Assembly (NCBI RefSeq): GCF_004337985.1 | Contig: NW_021940923.1 | Location: forward strand, 434,001 to 498,000 | Origin: Pyricularia pennisetigena | Lineage: Eukaryota > Ascomycota > Sordariomycetes > Magnaporthales > Pyriculariaceae | Direction of reading: 5' to 3' | Length of the DNA stretch: 64,000 bases | Shown here: in pieces, positions 53,551-64,000 of the stretch | How the letters are laid out: each line of letters opens with the position of its first letter | Position numbering within the stretch: position 1 is the first letter of the stretch | Notes under the pieces: model-generated | Seen by the model: only the letters and a program-made list of their open reading frames with translations | The model's database searches: none | What the model was told of the DNA's origin: nothing | Made by a program: the position numbers and the translations under genes

Positions 53551-54577
53551 CCTACATCATTAAATAGTTAACCTTCGGCTTTATATACCTACAAATCTTG
53601 GCTTTTATTGAGTTATTCGTCAAATTGTTATAAAAAGTTAAACCACGACCTTACAGTGTCCATTTCTGGGTCATTTCCATTGGTAGATCACCCACTCTCA
53701 TTGCTATTTTAACGATGTCGCTAATTCTGTATAATTGCTACAATTATTACAAATGCGTTTATTTTCATTATGCAAGTACGTAACTTAGTCATGCAACCCT
53801 TTATATTAACAGCTTCTTATATTTTAACGTATACTGTAAATAATTTGGTAAACGTATAATATATAGTAAATATTACATTTTTACTTTTTTTACACATTTA
53901 ATTTAGTGGTTTTTTTTATAAAATGAAAAGAACCTATAGCCGAAACAGTAGTGGTAATAACACGGTTTATTAACGCCGGGCCTTGCGGACCACCGGCAAC
54001 GCCGGTTTTCCTTAATATTAATGCTTAAATTTATCCCCCCTGCTTCGCAATGGAAACCGAACGCTCCACATATCATATAACCAAAGCGCTTTTCTGCCAA
54101 TTCAACTGACCGAAAAAAGCGCGCTTTAAATTAGAACCTTTTTTTAATAAATTTATAAATACACCTTTCTATTTGCAGTTAGATCATAACGTAAATTAAC
54201 TATAGAGTTTCCGCTTTTAAATGTAAGCCCTAAAATTATGTTTCCCGCCCATACGGCTGCATATAAAATATTAAAGCGCGCTGTTTACATTAATATAAAT
54301 TTTTATCAATTTTAAAATTTATTTTCAAACCGCAAAGCTCTATAATTGTAACCCAATCATGGTTCTGGAATATATTTTTGGGTCCAGCTAAGAAAACGCT
54401 TTTGTTTAAAATAGAATTATTTCGGCCAATTAAATTGGCGGAAAAACCATACGATTAAAAGGTATATAAAGCGTTCGGACCCTACTGCGGAGCAATGGGA
54501 TTAAATCTAAGCATTTAAATAGTTTTAGGCTTCATCCTCGAAGCCCAAAATTCCACGATTCAGTTTAATTTAATTAT
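53551..54577. other. AT-rich region with members of the agcgc/cgccgtt repeat family
   Basis: Contains a reverse-orientation fragment (53975-54130) and a forward fragment (54390-54577) of the dispersed family whose best copy is at 59940-60150. The forward fragment is interrupted by the solo LTR at 54578. Confidence 0.5.
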
Positions 54578-54809
54578 TGTTGGAATAGAGGTAATCGCGG
54601 TCAAATCAACGATAGAGCGATGAATCACGTGCAATGCCGCATGGGCCAATTGCATGTGACTCACCCGCCCAATTGCGAAGTCTAAGACGGAAGGACGTTC
54701 AGAAACTCACCTCTAGACAGTTTCATAGAAACAGACAATCAATATATATCTTTATACTCGTATAACAACGTTCTGTTGATCGATCGACATTACGGAAACC
54801 CTATTAACA
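54578..54809 (+). mobile_element. Solo LTR (232 bp), TSD attat
   Basis: Starts TGTTGGAATAG and ends CTATTAACA. It is flanked by perfect 5-bp duplications attat (54573-54577 and 54810-54814). A related copy lies at 53325-53550. It is inserted into another repeat that continues on both sides. Confidence 0.8.
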
Positions 54810-55331
54810 ATTATGGTTTTATTTATATCAACTAATTTCAGGGTTTATGTTTTAAACCTATGGCTTTAAAATCAAATTACGTAATACGTAGTTCAATTGA
54901 GGCTTTGTAATATACCAGTGAGTCTATCCAAAAAACGCTTTGATTTAGAGTTCAGGACAATTTGTCGATTTTCGCCGTTGATGGCGGTATTTTCAGCGTT
55001 TTAACGATTAATATGTCGTTATAAATAATAATTAAAGATTGTAAAGCCAAACGGTATGCGCATAGGGTATAGTATTTCGTACGGTTGTTAAAAACAGTTT
55101 AACTTTTATTTTTATACATATAATTGCGCGAACTTAATATCCTCCGCCCTTAGTCCGTTTCTGGCGGTACTGTTCTTCGACTTTTATTCGATTTTCGATA
55201 CTGTTAGTATAATGTTTGTTTTTTGAATAAACTCTAAATGTCTGCACTTATGGGGTCGTATACATATATATTACTGGTATTAAACTCTTGAAGAAATACT
55301 AGATTCCACAAACCGTTAAATAATCGAATAG

Positions 55332-55334
<3 letters not shown>

Positions 55335-55372
<38 letters not shown>
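55335..55372. repeat. (AT)19 microsatellite
   Basis: Nineteen uninterrupted AT units in non-coding AT-rich DNA. Confidence 0.9.
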
Positions 55373-55375
<3 letters not shown>

Positions 55376-56436
55376 GACTATATTTGGAGTCAAAACACGT
55401 TCATCTTTTTGCCAATTTCAACGATAATAATACTCAAGCTTCAGGGATTACATTACGGATATAAACTAACGTCCAGGGGAAGTTCAATGTGTAACAAAGG
55501 GGCTTAATATAACCACTGAGGTTAATAAACCCTAAAATTAGCAAATACCTGCTATGAACGACGAAACGGGACAAAATATCCTTGAATTAGGATGAAGGCG
55601 ATTTTTTTTAACAAATGGAGTTGTTTGCAAAACTAAAGGGCTAATAAGGTACATAAAGCGCTTGGTCCCCACCGCGAAACGGGAGGGTTTATTTAGATAC
55701 AAAAGCTAATTCTAAAGCTTTCAACGCCAGGGATAAGTATTGAAATTACGCAAAGGAGTAGCTTAAGCATTGAAACTATATAAAGCACATCTAAAAAAAA
55801 ACATTATAAATGGATTATAATTTAAAATAGTTACGGAATATCATTGCCAGGGCTACATTTATTTGAATATAATTGTAAAGCATTTTCCAAACCATTGTAG
55901 AATTTCATTCGGGTCTCGTACACTACTACCGATTTATTCATCATTGGATTTATTTTTAAAACACTCAACCTTTTCATTTTGTTTTTACTTTCAAGTGGTA
56001 AAATGCAACTTTTGAAAATTTATCTGCTCGCCTTTTGCGTTACTAGCGCTATATGCGCTACCCGTTCCAATTGGTCTATTATTTTTAAGCCCTTTGCGCC
56101 TAGATTGTTTTCCCAGGAGGAAAATTTACACAAAATTAAAAATGGCAAAATCCCAGAAAATACTAGGGATTCCCGCGGCAAGCGTCTTGAATACGACCCC
56201 CATGGAACACATTGTTTAGTAAGAAGGAACCTTATTCCTGAAAAGCAATATTGGACCGTATTTTAACCATTGAGATTTTAGTTTATTAACCATCGCGGGT
56301 TTTGCAACGGAATTGCCGAATGCCAATATATCCCAGGGGGTTGTATTCCGAAGGGTTTTGACATGACTTTGCTGAAGTATTGGAAGCCGGGCGTTCATTT
56401 TTATGAACTCGAAGCTCTCAAGGAACAGGCTAAATT

Positions 56437-56700
56437 AAGGGCTGCCAAAACCCAAAACCAGGTTGAGCCCAGCCCAGCCCGCCAACCCATGAGCTCTTAA
56501 CGGGGGCCCGTAATGGCCCACGAACTTTCTTGGCGCGTAAATAGGGGCCCGCGGGCTGGCGGCTTAGCCCTAGTTGGGTAGCCCGCGGGTTTTCGTGTTG
56601 GGGCGGTCAAAAAGGAATAATAAAATAAAAGGAAAACGAATTTCTTAAAATTGGGATAAAGTTTTAATAAATAGAATATATCTTTCCGTATAACCATCGA
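56437..56700. mobile_element. Inverted-repeat DNA element fragment
   Basis: Starts aagggctgccaaaacccaaa, matching the terminus of the elements at 16561-16632 and 26347-26826. G/C-rich subterminal blocks (cccgcgggct, ggggcccg) follow, then AT-rich DNA. The right terminus is not recognisable, so the end given is approximate. Confidence 0.5.
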
Positions 56701-57068
56701 TTAACAGGTATTAAAGCTAATAATGACGCAATATAATGGAAGGGAAATTATGATAACCATCCTTAATAATCATCCTTTTTTAAACCCATTATTTGATTTT
56801 TTATACAATTTAATTAATAATTTCCATATCCGTATTAATGTTTTTAAGCTTAACCTGGTTACCCTGCTGCTTTTCTTACTGCTTTTTCTCCTGCTTTTTC
56901 TGTTTTTAATTCTGTATATCCTCCTCGCTTTTATAAATATTTTTACCTATACTATTAGGTAAAAAAGTAAAAAAGAAAAGGAAATCGAATCCGCAAACAA
57001 AAACGAGAACGATGAATTTGCAATAATAATTAGTTGCGGTAAACCTTTCCAGCAGTTTTAGGGAATGC

Positions 57069-57554
57069 TGTTAGTTATATGCATTATTTAGCATATAATA
57101 GGTCCACTTTTATTTATATATAAGCCATAATAAATAGTGCCGAAGTGGGGCTGTCGCGGTTGTTGGATTTTCCGTTATATTTTGTGTTGCAGGAATTGCG
57201 ATGCAAAGGGTCAGCGAATGGGGTTTAACACCCACCCTGCACCTACGAGTCAGCTACCCTGTATCGGGTTGAAATTTTCACCAAATTAGGAAATTAGTGC
57301 GAACCCAGAAATAGCTTGTATGGAAATAAAGGTGTTTTTTCAACAACGCATACAAAATAACTTTTCGGAAAATCGTGTGCGGCACCAGAACGCTTTCAGG
57401 GGTGCGGACCCCCATTTGGATGTCAGAAAATACATCAGGGAGATAAAGCAAAATCTCCCCCACCAATAAATCTAAACTATTAATCCCAAAATTAGTAAAC
57501 CATTTTAATGAACAATTTTAATGCATTTAATGCATTCAAAACCCTGTAATTATA
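57069..57554 (+). repeat. Direct repeat copy B, possible 3' LTR (486 bp)
   Basis: Same orientation as 49330-49823 and similar throughout. If both are LTRs of one element it would span 8.2 kb, including later insertions. The flanks (ggggg before A, gtgtt after B) do not match, so this remains uncertain. Confidence 0.65.
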
Positions 57555-60339
57555 GTGTTACGGTCAAGGTACCAGGTAACCTGTTTTTAAGGTAAAGTAC
57601 AGTGGGTTAAAGCAACTGAGCGTTTTAACTGGGTAATTGGGGTTTTCAATAACTGGGGTGGAATTATAATCGATTCCTAAATAGGTAGTAAGTTAATTGT
57701 TGCTAAACAATCCTTAACTAAAATCTATTTACATAATAATAAACGTATTTTATATAAACTATATTTCAAATATAATCTATCCTGATTTATTTAATCCATA
57801 GTTCCCAATCGAGGTTTTATAAATTAACCGAAATCACCTTTTGGTAATCATATATTATTACGTAATTAGGTTATTACAATATCCTATTTCCTACCGGTCG
57901 GTGTTTTTTTGGACGAATGTCGTTAAAAATGGTGTAACCCCGCCTGGCCTCCCTAATACCGGCCCAATTATTTGGTCGTAATATTAGGTTTCCTTTCCTT
58001 TAACCAAATAACTTTAGCCTTTAGATTATTCGTACTCCTTTCATCCTGGTTTTAAACTATATATTCCTTTTTTACGAATTTCGAGACGCTATATTTAATT
58101 TCGTAATTAAATCGAAATTTGGTCGTTTGTCGACAAAACGTCGCCACGCCCATTTTGCGTTTTTGTTCCTTTTTTATAGATATACCTTTTTATTTTTATT
58201 GTAAATTTCGCGGTATAATGCGTTACGCCGTTTTACCGCAAATTCCTTTTCGTTGCATCGAATATTTTCGCGTTAACCTTTTTAATTACTAGTCTCAGGG
58301 CTCATCCCTGAAGCCCAAAGCTCCACAATTAATCCACTCCGTTCGCTTCGCTCCACTTCGTGGCTCAATTGCGGCTTTGGAATGTACCTGTGGGTCCATC
58401 CAAAAAACGTTTTGAATCAGGTCTGAGGACAACTTGTCGATTTTCGCCGTTTATGGCGGTATTTTTGGCCTTTTTTTAACCGAAACTCCTTTATTATTCC
58501 ACAACCACGTACAATGTTGAAAAAATAAAATATCGTTGAAAATAGCGTTTAATACCGCTATTAGCAGCGATTCGATTTGTTTTTTTATCTGTTATAATGG
58601 CCGAATTGGATACCACCTGCCCTTAATCCGTTCATGGCGGTATTGTTTTTTCGATTTTTTTTTCGATTTTCGATTTTTTTTAATATTATTTTGAATTTTT
58701 GACCAAAGTTTATAATTTTTGCACGTGGAGGGTCGTCTATATTTATATATTATTATATTCAATCTTAATGCATATACCAAATTATATAAGCAGTTAAATA
58801 AGCGAATAAACAAAGTATATACTTTTTTATATATAATTTACAATCGAAACTCGTTTATATTTTTACCAATTTTAACGATAATAAAACCAAAACTTCAGAA
58901 ATTCGATGACGTATATAAACACACGTCCAAATCCTATCCTACCTATTATATCGGTTTTAAAAACTGTTAAATAAAAGAAAATGCTAAATATGTATTTTCT
59001 AAATCTTTTTGCTTTATTTAATTAATTTTATATTATTTTTGTTTTGCAGCCAAATCCTGGGGTTTTTGCACAGGGGGGTGTTATATGTATATTTAATATA
59101 ATACTACACTTTGGTACGTATACTTAATTATTTTAGCCGTTAAATATGCGGATAGGTAAAGTGTATCCAATTTTATATATATTTTGCAATCGAAATGTTT
59201 TTATATTTTTACCAATTTTAACATTAATAAAACTAAGGTTTGTAAGGGTGGATTATGTATATAAATGAACGTTAACGTAGAGCCCGATCTACAATACCGG
59301 CCCTTTTTATTTTTTTATAATACAAAATGCCAAATTTGTGTTACTTTTATATTTTTTGCTTTGTTTAATTAAATAAAATTTATAAAACAAAAGCTTATGT
59401 AAAGTTTATTAAGAAACTAATAAAGAAAAGTACCAATCGGCAATATTTTCATTCGACCAATATTTGCGTAAATTATTAAATTTTTTAATAAATTCTTAAT
59501 TGATATAAATATATTAATAAAACTTTTGTTTTAACCGATGATTGCATGCACTTTGCAGTATTAGGTCAACTAAGCTTTAAAAACTGTAATTTTAATGAAA
59601 GTTGATATTATATACCATTATTTAAAATAAAAATTAAATATAATGAAAAATTACGGATTTTACTTAATATTTTAATATCTTTCCATATACAGTAGCTATT
59701 AAAACGCGGCCGGTATTCAAATAATCAACAAACTCCAATTAATTCAACGTAAATTACTACATATTTTTAAAATTTTACTTATTTTTTTATATAAATATTC
59801 AATTATATATTATGGTTACACCATTTTCTTTTGCTATTCTAATGCGAATATATTGTGTATACCCGCTATAAACGGTAAAATATTACAAATTATCCTTATA
59901 TTAATAAAATAATTTTCAGCGATATCGCAATATTAGGTATATTATCAATAATACCGTTATAAACGGCGAAATGCGACAAATTATCGTTGGTGGTACCGCC
60001 ATGAACGGCGAAATGCGACAAGATGTCCTCAGACTAGAACGAGCGCGATCTTTTCGGCCAATGTAATTGGTCGAAAAACTATGTGGCTGAAAGGTATATG
60101 GAGCGCTCGGTCCCCACTGCGAAGCAGGGGGGTCTAGTCTGAGCATTGAGACTATTTAATTACGATATATCAGGTGTTTCGAATATTTAATTGCGTATAT
60201 TAATCGGCACCATTTAAAATTTAACGTCAAAATAAAGGTCTTGGAGGAAAGTATTTAGGCGGAGCAGTAAAAAGTCCAGGAAAAACAGTTACCACTTTTT
60301 CGTTTGCGAAAATAGAACAAATTATAATTTGAGAAAAAA
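57555..60339. other. Very AT-rich repeat region
   Basis: No gene. It contains a copy of the aagcccaaagctccac / cgattttcgccgtt repeat (58290-58480), several AT-rich stretches above 80% by eye, and at 59940-60150 the least decayed copy of the agcgctcggtccccac family. Confidence 0.5.
59940..60150. repeat. Best copy of a dispersed repeat family (about 200 bp)
   Basis: Contains ggcggtacc-type and aacggcgaaatgcgacaa units, then gcgctcggtccccactgc. Related, more decayed copies occur at 53975-54130 (reverse), 54390-54530 and 55555-55735, and partial ones at 54925-55010 and 58395-58475. Confidence 0.6.
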
Positions 60340-60779
60340 TGCGAATTATATTTCGCGGAATTAACGATTTGGAGGAATTGGATCGGGTGGAACGTAAAAA
60401 AACAAAGCGGGAGGAACGGCTGCGATTGACCGAAATTTTTCCCAAAATGTTTTTGGAATCGTTTTTTCCGGATTCCGATTTTGCCTGGGATTTGTTTTTC
60501 CCAATAGGTCTTTTAAATCCTTTTTTATTGGATAAAATAAATACTTTTACGCAATATTTAACTAGTAAATTGCTTTATTCGTATATTTTAATTTATAATT
60601 CATGCTAATCGTTTTTTTGTAAATTCGTTTGGTGGTATAATTTCGAATCCTGGTCCATCCTTAGTTTTAGGAATAGTAAATAGTACTTTTCTAAATCGTC
60701 CTTTTTTATTAATTTGTTCGTAAATACAATTCCTAATATCATTGGCGGAATAGTTCCTGGCAATTTTGGAGGTGGTTAA

Positions 60780-61437
60780 TGTGAACATGGCTAGCGCAGG
60801 GCTAATTATATTAGCTACCCTGCATTATCTTATAACGGCTAGCAGGGGCTAATTCTATTAGTCACCCTGCATCGAATAAATAAATAAATAACAAATAAAA
60901 CGTATACGCGTTTATACACACAAAGCTTTATGTATCACGTCTTTTTTCATAGTTTCAACAACAAAACAAATACGTCATACATAATCTAGGTTAGTGGTAG
61001 AATGCACGTACCATAAACTATATTATATATACGTTGTTGAAGCGCGTTGGTTCGAATCCCGTTGTGGTCGCAGATTTTCTGTGCATGCATAAGCACAATA
61101 GGCCGTTAGGCTCAATGGGCCGTTAGGCCCCATAGGTCGGCAGGTTAGTCACATGAATAAGGCCAAATCATGCGACGTGACTCCGCATTCCGGACATCCG
61201 GATCGAAGATCTGCACCTATGGATTCGAACACGTAATTCATAACTTAGCCTTAGATTCATCACCTTCATACCTTTATCGATTGAACGATTCAACGAATCG
61301 ATCGTGCAACAATTTATCATTTTTATTACCCGCTAGCAGACGGTTATCTGCCATTTTAACGTTCCATCAGCCTTATACGTTATCCGCCTTTCCCCGCGTT
61401 CAAGATTAAGCTTATTCTATCTCGTAACCTCCTCACA
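60780..61437 (-). mobile_element. Solo LTR (658 bp) inserted in the gypsy relic, TSD gttaa
   Basis: Inverse-orientation copy of the LTR at 45706-46372, with the same TGTGAGGAGG and CATGTTCACA ends. Perfect flanking duplication gttaa (60775-60779 and 61438-61442). It splits the chromodomain of the host element. It is slightly better preserved around its tRNA-like segment than the other copy. Confidence 0.88.
60985..61072 (+). other. tRNA-like sequence inside the LTR (second copy)
   Basis: The A-box-like gttagtggtagaatgc, a long AT-rich insert in the anticodon position, and the B box ggttcgaatccc match the segment at 46076-46162 in the other solo LTR. Confidence 0.5.
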
Positions 61438-64000
61438 GTTAAGGGGTTCCCAATATTTCTTTTGTATTTACAGTTTTCCCATTTAATAAAATATTTTATT
61501 TGACCGTAATTGCGTTTGTGGTCCAATATTCGTTCGATATCGTACGTTTTCTTTGCGTCGACTCCGACTACCTTTTAGGTATTAATACCGTGTGGTACTG
61601 GTCCCAATAGTAATAGGTGGAACGTTGGGTAAATTCTCATATTTCCTGGTAATAGTAATTCATAATTGATTTCGCTAATTCTTTTATCGATTTTAAAAAA
61701 TCCAAGCTTTTTGAAATTAAACTTGCTATTTGGTCGCTGTATTGTAATATTACGTCGAATAAAATAAACGTTATTTCCCTGTTGGAAAAATGGTCCTTTT
61801 ATGCGATAATGGTTGGCGTATTTGGTTATTTTTTCTCGTACGAATTTTAATCTTTGTTGGAATTTTTGGTGGAATTTTCGTAATTCGCTTATTTGTTTAT
61901 CGGTTCGTGGGGCCGTAATTGTGGTTTTTTATTCTCCATATACGGTAAGATTAAATCCGTAATTGGTATAAACCGGGTTATTTTAATATTCTTATTTTTT
62001 AAACTGTTGTACGCGAATCCTGCTGTGGGTAATAATCGTACCCAATTATCCTGTTTATAATTTATATAACATTTTAAACATTATTTTAACACTTGGTTCG
62101 CTCGTTTTGTTTATCCGTCCGTTTGTGGGTGGAATATTACAAACAATTCATAATCGGTTTTTAGCTATTCCATTAAAAATTTCCAAAACTTGAATAAAAA
62201 AATATCTTTATCCGTAATAATGTTTTTTGTTGGAAATCCGTGGTTGCGAATAATTATTTGTAAAAATATGTAAACGATTTTCTCGGCGTTGCTATTTTCC
62301 TTAAAAGGTAGGAAATAGGCGTATTTGTCAAGTTTATTTATTATAATTAATATATTATCGTATTTGGTTTTAGTAAATGGTTTTTCGGAGAATGGTAGCT
62401 TAACGATAAGATCTATCATAATAGTTTACCAAGCTTTATTAGGGGTTCGTAAAAGCTGTAAAAGCTTATAAGGTTTATGTTTTGCGGATTTAGGTTCTGT
62501 GCAAAATTCGCAATTTTTAATGCTTTTTTATATTTCCTATCGTATTTGTTTAAAATTATGGTGCTGTTTTAACCGTTTCCATATCTTGGAAATTCGTTAA
62601 TATCCGTAGGCTTTATTTTCGTAGATTTTCCGTATTTCCTCTGGTATAATTACCGTATTGGTCGTTATAAGGTTTCGGTAAGCTGATAAAAGGTTTCCGT
62701 TGTTATTTATTGTAAAATCTTTCCGTGTTTTTGCAAAAATTATATTTTTATAATTTGGCCTTCGGTTAAAGGTCGGCCTTACCGTTTTTTGTTTTTTCCG
62801 ATAAATAATCCTAAAATGGAGTTTTGAAAGAAACTTTACCCATTTAATTTGTCGTTTATTTAGCATTTTACTAATAGTAAAATAAATAAGGTTTTTATAA
62901 TCCGTATGAATTAATATTTTGTATTTGATTCCGAACAATTATAGTTTCCATTTTTCGAACATTCGAATAATAGTTATAACTCTTTTATCGTGGATTTGGT
63001 AATTAAATTCTGGTTTATATAACTTTTGTAAAGAAAGGCCCAAGGGTATAAGCGTCTTTTTTCGTCTTTTCGCTAGAATGTCCTCCGATTGCGTAATCGG
63101 ATGCGTCCGTTGCGATTTCGAAAGGTTTTATTAGGTTTAGTTTCTTAAAAATTGGTTTTCGTGATATTGCGTTTCATAATTGATCGAAAATTTATTATAT
63201 TTGTTCCGTTTATTGGAATTTTAAATCCTTTTTAACTATATTAATTAACGGGGTAGCGATCCCGCCGTACCCTTTAACACAGTTTCTGTAAAAGTTTATA
63301 AATCCGAAAAATACCCGAACGCTTTTTACGCTTTATAATTGGGGCTATTTTTTACTGTTTGGATTTTTAATCTTTGCATCCTGAATTTTCCAGGGGCGAT
63401 AATATATTTTAGGAACTTGATTTTTTTTCCGTAAAAAATGCGTTTTTCGGGCTGAATTAAAAGCTTAAGTTTTAATAGCTTTTATAAAGCTGTGTAAACG
63501 CGTTTTTTATATTTTTCCAACGTTTTGGAAAAAATAAGGACATCGTCCAGGTAAATAACGACAAAAATATTTAAACGTTCCCTAAAAACGTGGTTAATTA
63601 TAATTTGAAAAATTACGGAGGCGTTCGTAAAACCGAAAGGCACTACCAGGTATTCGTAATATTTTCGTTTAATACGGAATGCTGTTTTCCATTGCTCGCC
63701 TTTTTCTATACTAATTAAATTATATATTCCTTTAAAATTTAATATCGCAAATTATTATATTTAATAAAATATGTTTCGAAATTCTCCTATTAGTGGGAGC
63801 GGGTAGCCGTTTCTTATTATAAATTCGTTTAATTATTTGTAATCCAGGTATAATCGTAATTTTCTATTTCTCTTTGGTGCGAAAAGGATTGGGTATCCTG
63901 CTAATAATATCGATGGTTTAATATAACCTTTTTTAAGGTTTTTTGCGAAATATTCGTTTAAAACCTCCATTTATATTGGATTTAAACCGTATATTTTATG

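Larger units (their letters stand above)
54815..57068. other. AT-rich repeat debris
   Basis: Holds a copy of the cgattttcgccgtt repeat (about 54925-55010, shared with 58395-58475), an AT microsatellite, another fragment of the agcgc family (55555-55735) and the left end of an inverted-repeat DNA element at 56437. No intact gene. Confidence 0.5.
60600..64000 (-). mobile_element. Ty3/gypsy retrotransposon relic with chromodomain, runs off the right edge
   Basis: The minus strand shows, in order from the right, reverse transcriptase with LVVPFGFTNASVIFQ and VIYLDDVLIFSK at about 63520-63660, and RNase H with HTDYKNLIYFTISKMLNKRQ at 62597-62938. Then come integrase with YDNILIIINKLDKYAYFLPF and NHGFPTKNIITDKD at 62165-62419, and an integrase tail leading to a chromodomain-like segment (YDIERILDHKRN, IKYFIKWENC) at about 61460-61560. 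The chromodomain is split by a solo LTR; its end (LTTSKIARNYSAN) resumes at about 60770. Stops and A/T bias show RIP-type decay. The upstream half lies beyond the window. Confidence 0.87.

Noticed and set aside
45706..61437. Reading the two inverse 660-bp repeats as the ends of one 15.7-kb element
   Set aside because: Each copy has its own perfect 5-bp target duplication and lies inside a different host element.
1..64000. CRISPR arrays, operons or riboswitches
   Set aside because: No regularly spaced direct repeats; introns, TSD-flanked retroelements and gene layout show eukaryotic nuclear DNA.

Overview
The window looks like nuclear DNA of a filamentous ascomycete, probably a Sordariomycete-type mould. 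The genes are GC-rich with short introns (about 50-110 bp, GT..AG with one GC..AG candidate). The last 19 kb is an AT-rich island of retrotransposon relics whose stop codons and C-to-T/G-to-A decay look like repeat-induced point mutation (RIP). No bacterial features, CRISPR arrays or rRNA genes were seen.

Layout. (1) 1-4.7 kb: gene-poor DNA with a decayed beta-lactamase-like pseudogene that has lost its middle. (2) 4.7-12.1 kb: a secreted GMC oxidoreductase resembling the flavin domain of cellobiose dehydrogenase, then two large divergently transcribed proteins of unknown function (530 and 1164 aa). (3) 13.6-43.8 kb: a dense set of secondary-metabolism tailoring genes. These are five cytochromes P450, a glyoxalase-type (VOC) protein, a START-like/SRPBCC protein, a 3-beta-HSD/ERG26-type SDR, a classical SDR, a secreted BBE-type FAD oxidase with a probable doubly tethered flavin, a BAHD-like acyltransferase and a 14-TM MFS exporter. 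Two further genes are of unknown family: a putative secreted glycoprotein at 19.6-20.5 kb and a helical 274-aa protein at 28.4-29.4 kb. A broken MFS gene at 26 kb is cut off next to a small inverted-repeat transposon. (4) 44.9-64 kb: an AT-rich island with a 5'-truncated Ty1/copia element, a second copia-like element between possible LTRs, a chromodomain-type Ty3/gypsy element running off the right edge, solo LTRs with their own 5-bp target duplications, and other dispersed repeats.

How the genes work together (inference). Oxidation (five P450s, FAD oxidase, two SDRs), acylation and export fit a biosynthetic gene cluster for a heavily oxidised, acylated small molecule. No polyketide synthase, NRPS, terpene cyclase, prenyltransferase or transcription factor is visible. 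The scaffold enzyme must lie outside the window, have been lost at the transposon-rich edge, or be one of the two unknown proteins. The ERG26-type SDR and the ent-kaurene-oxidase-like P450s lean towards a terpenoid or steroid-like scaffold, but this is not shown.

Exon models were worked out by eye from splice signals, reading phase and family motifs. They include two micro-exons (10 nt in a P450, 6 nt in the MFS exporter) that automatic gene callers could miss.
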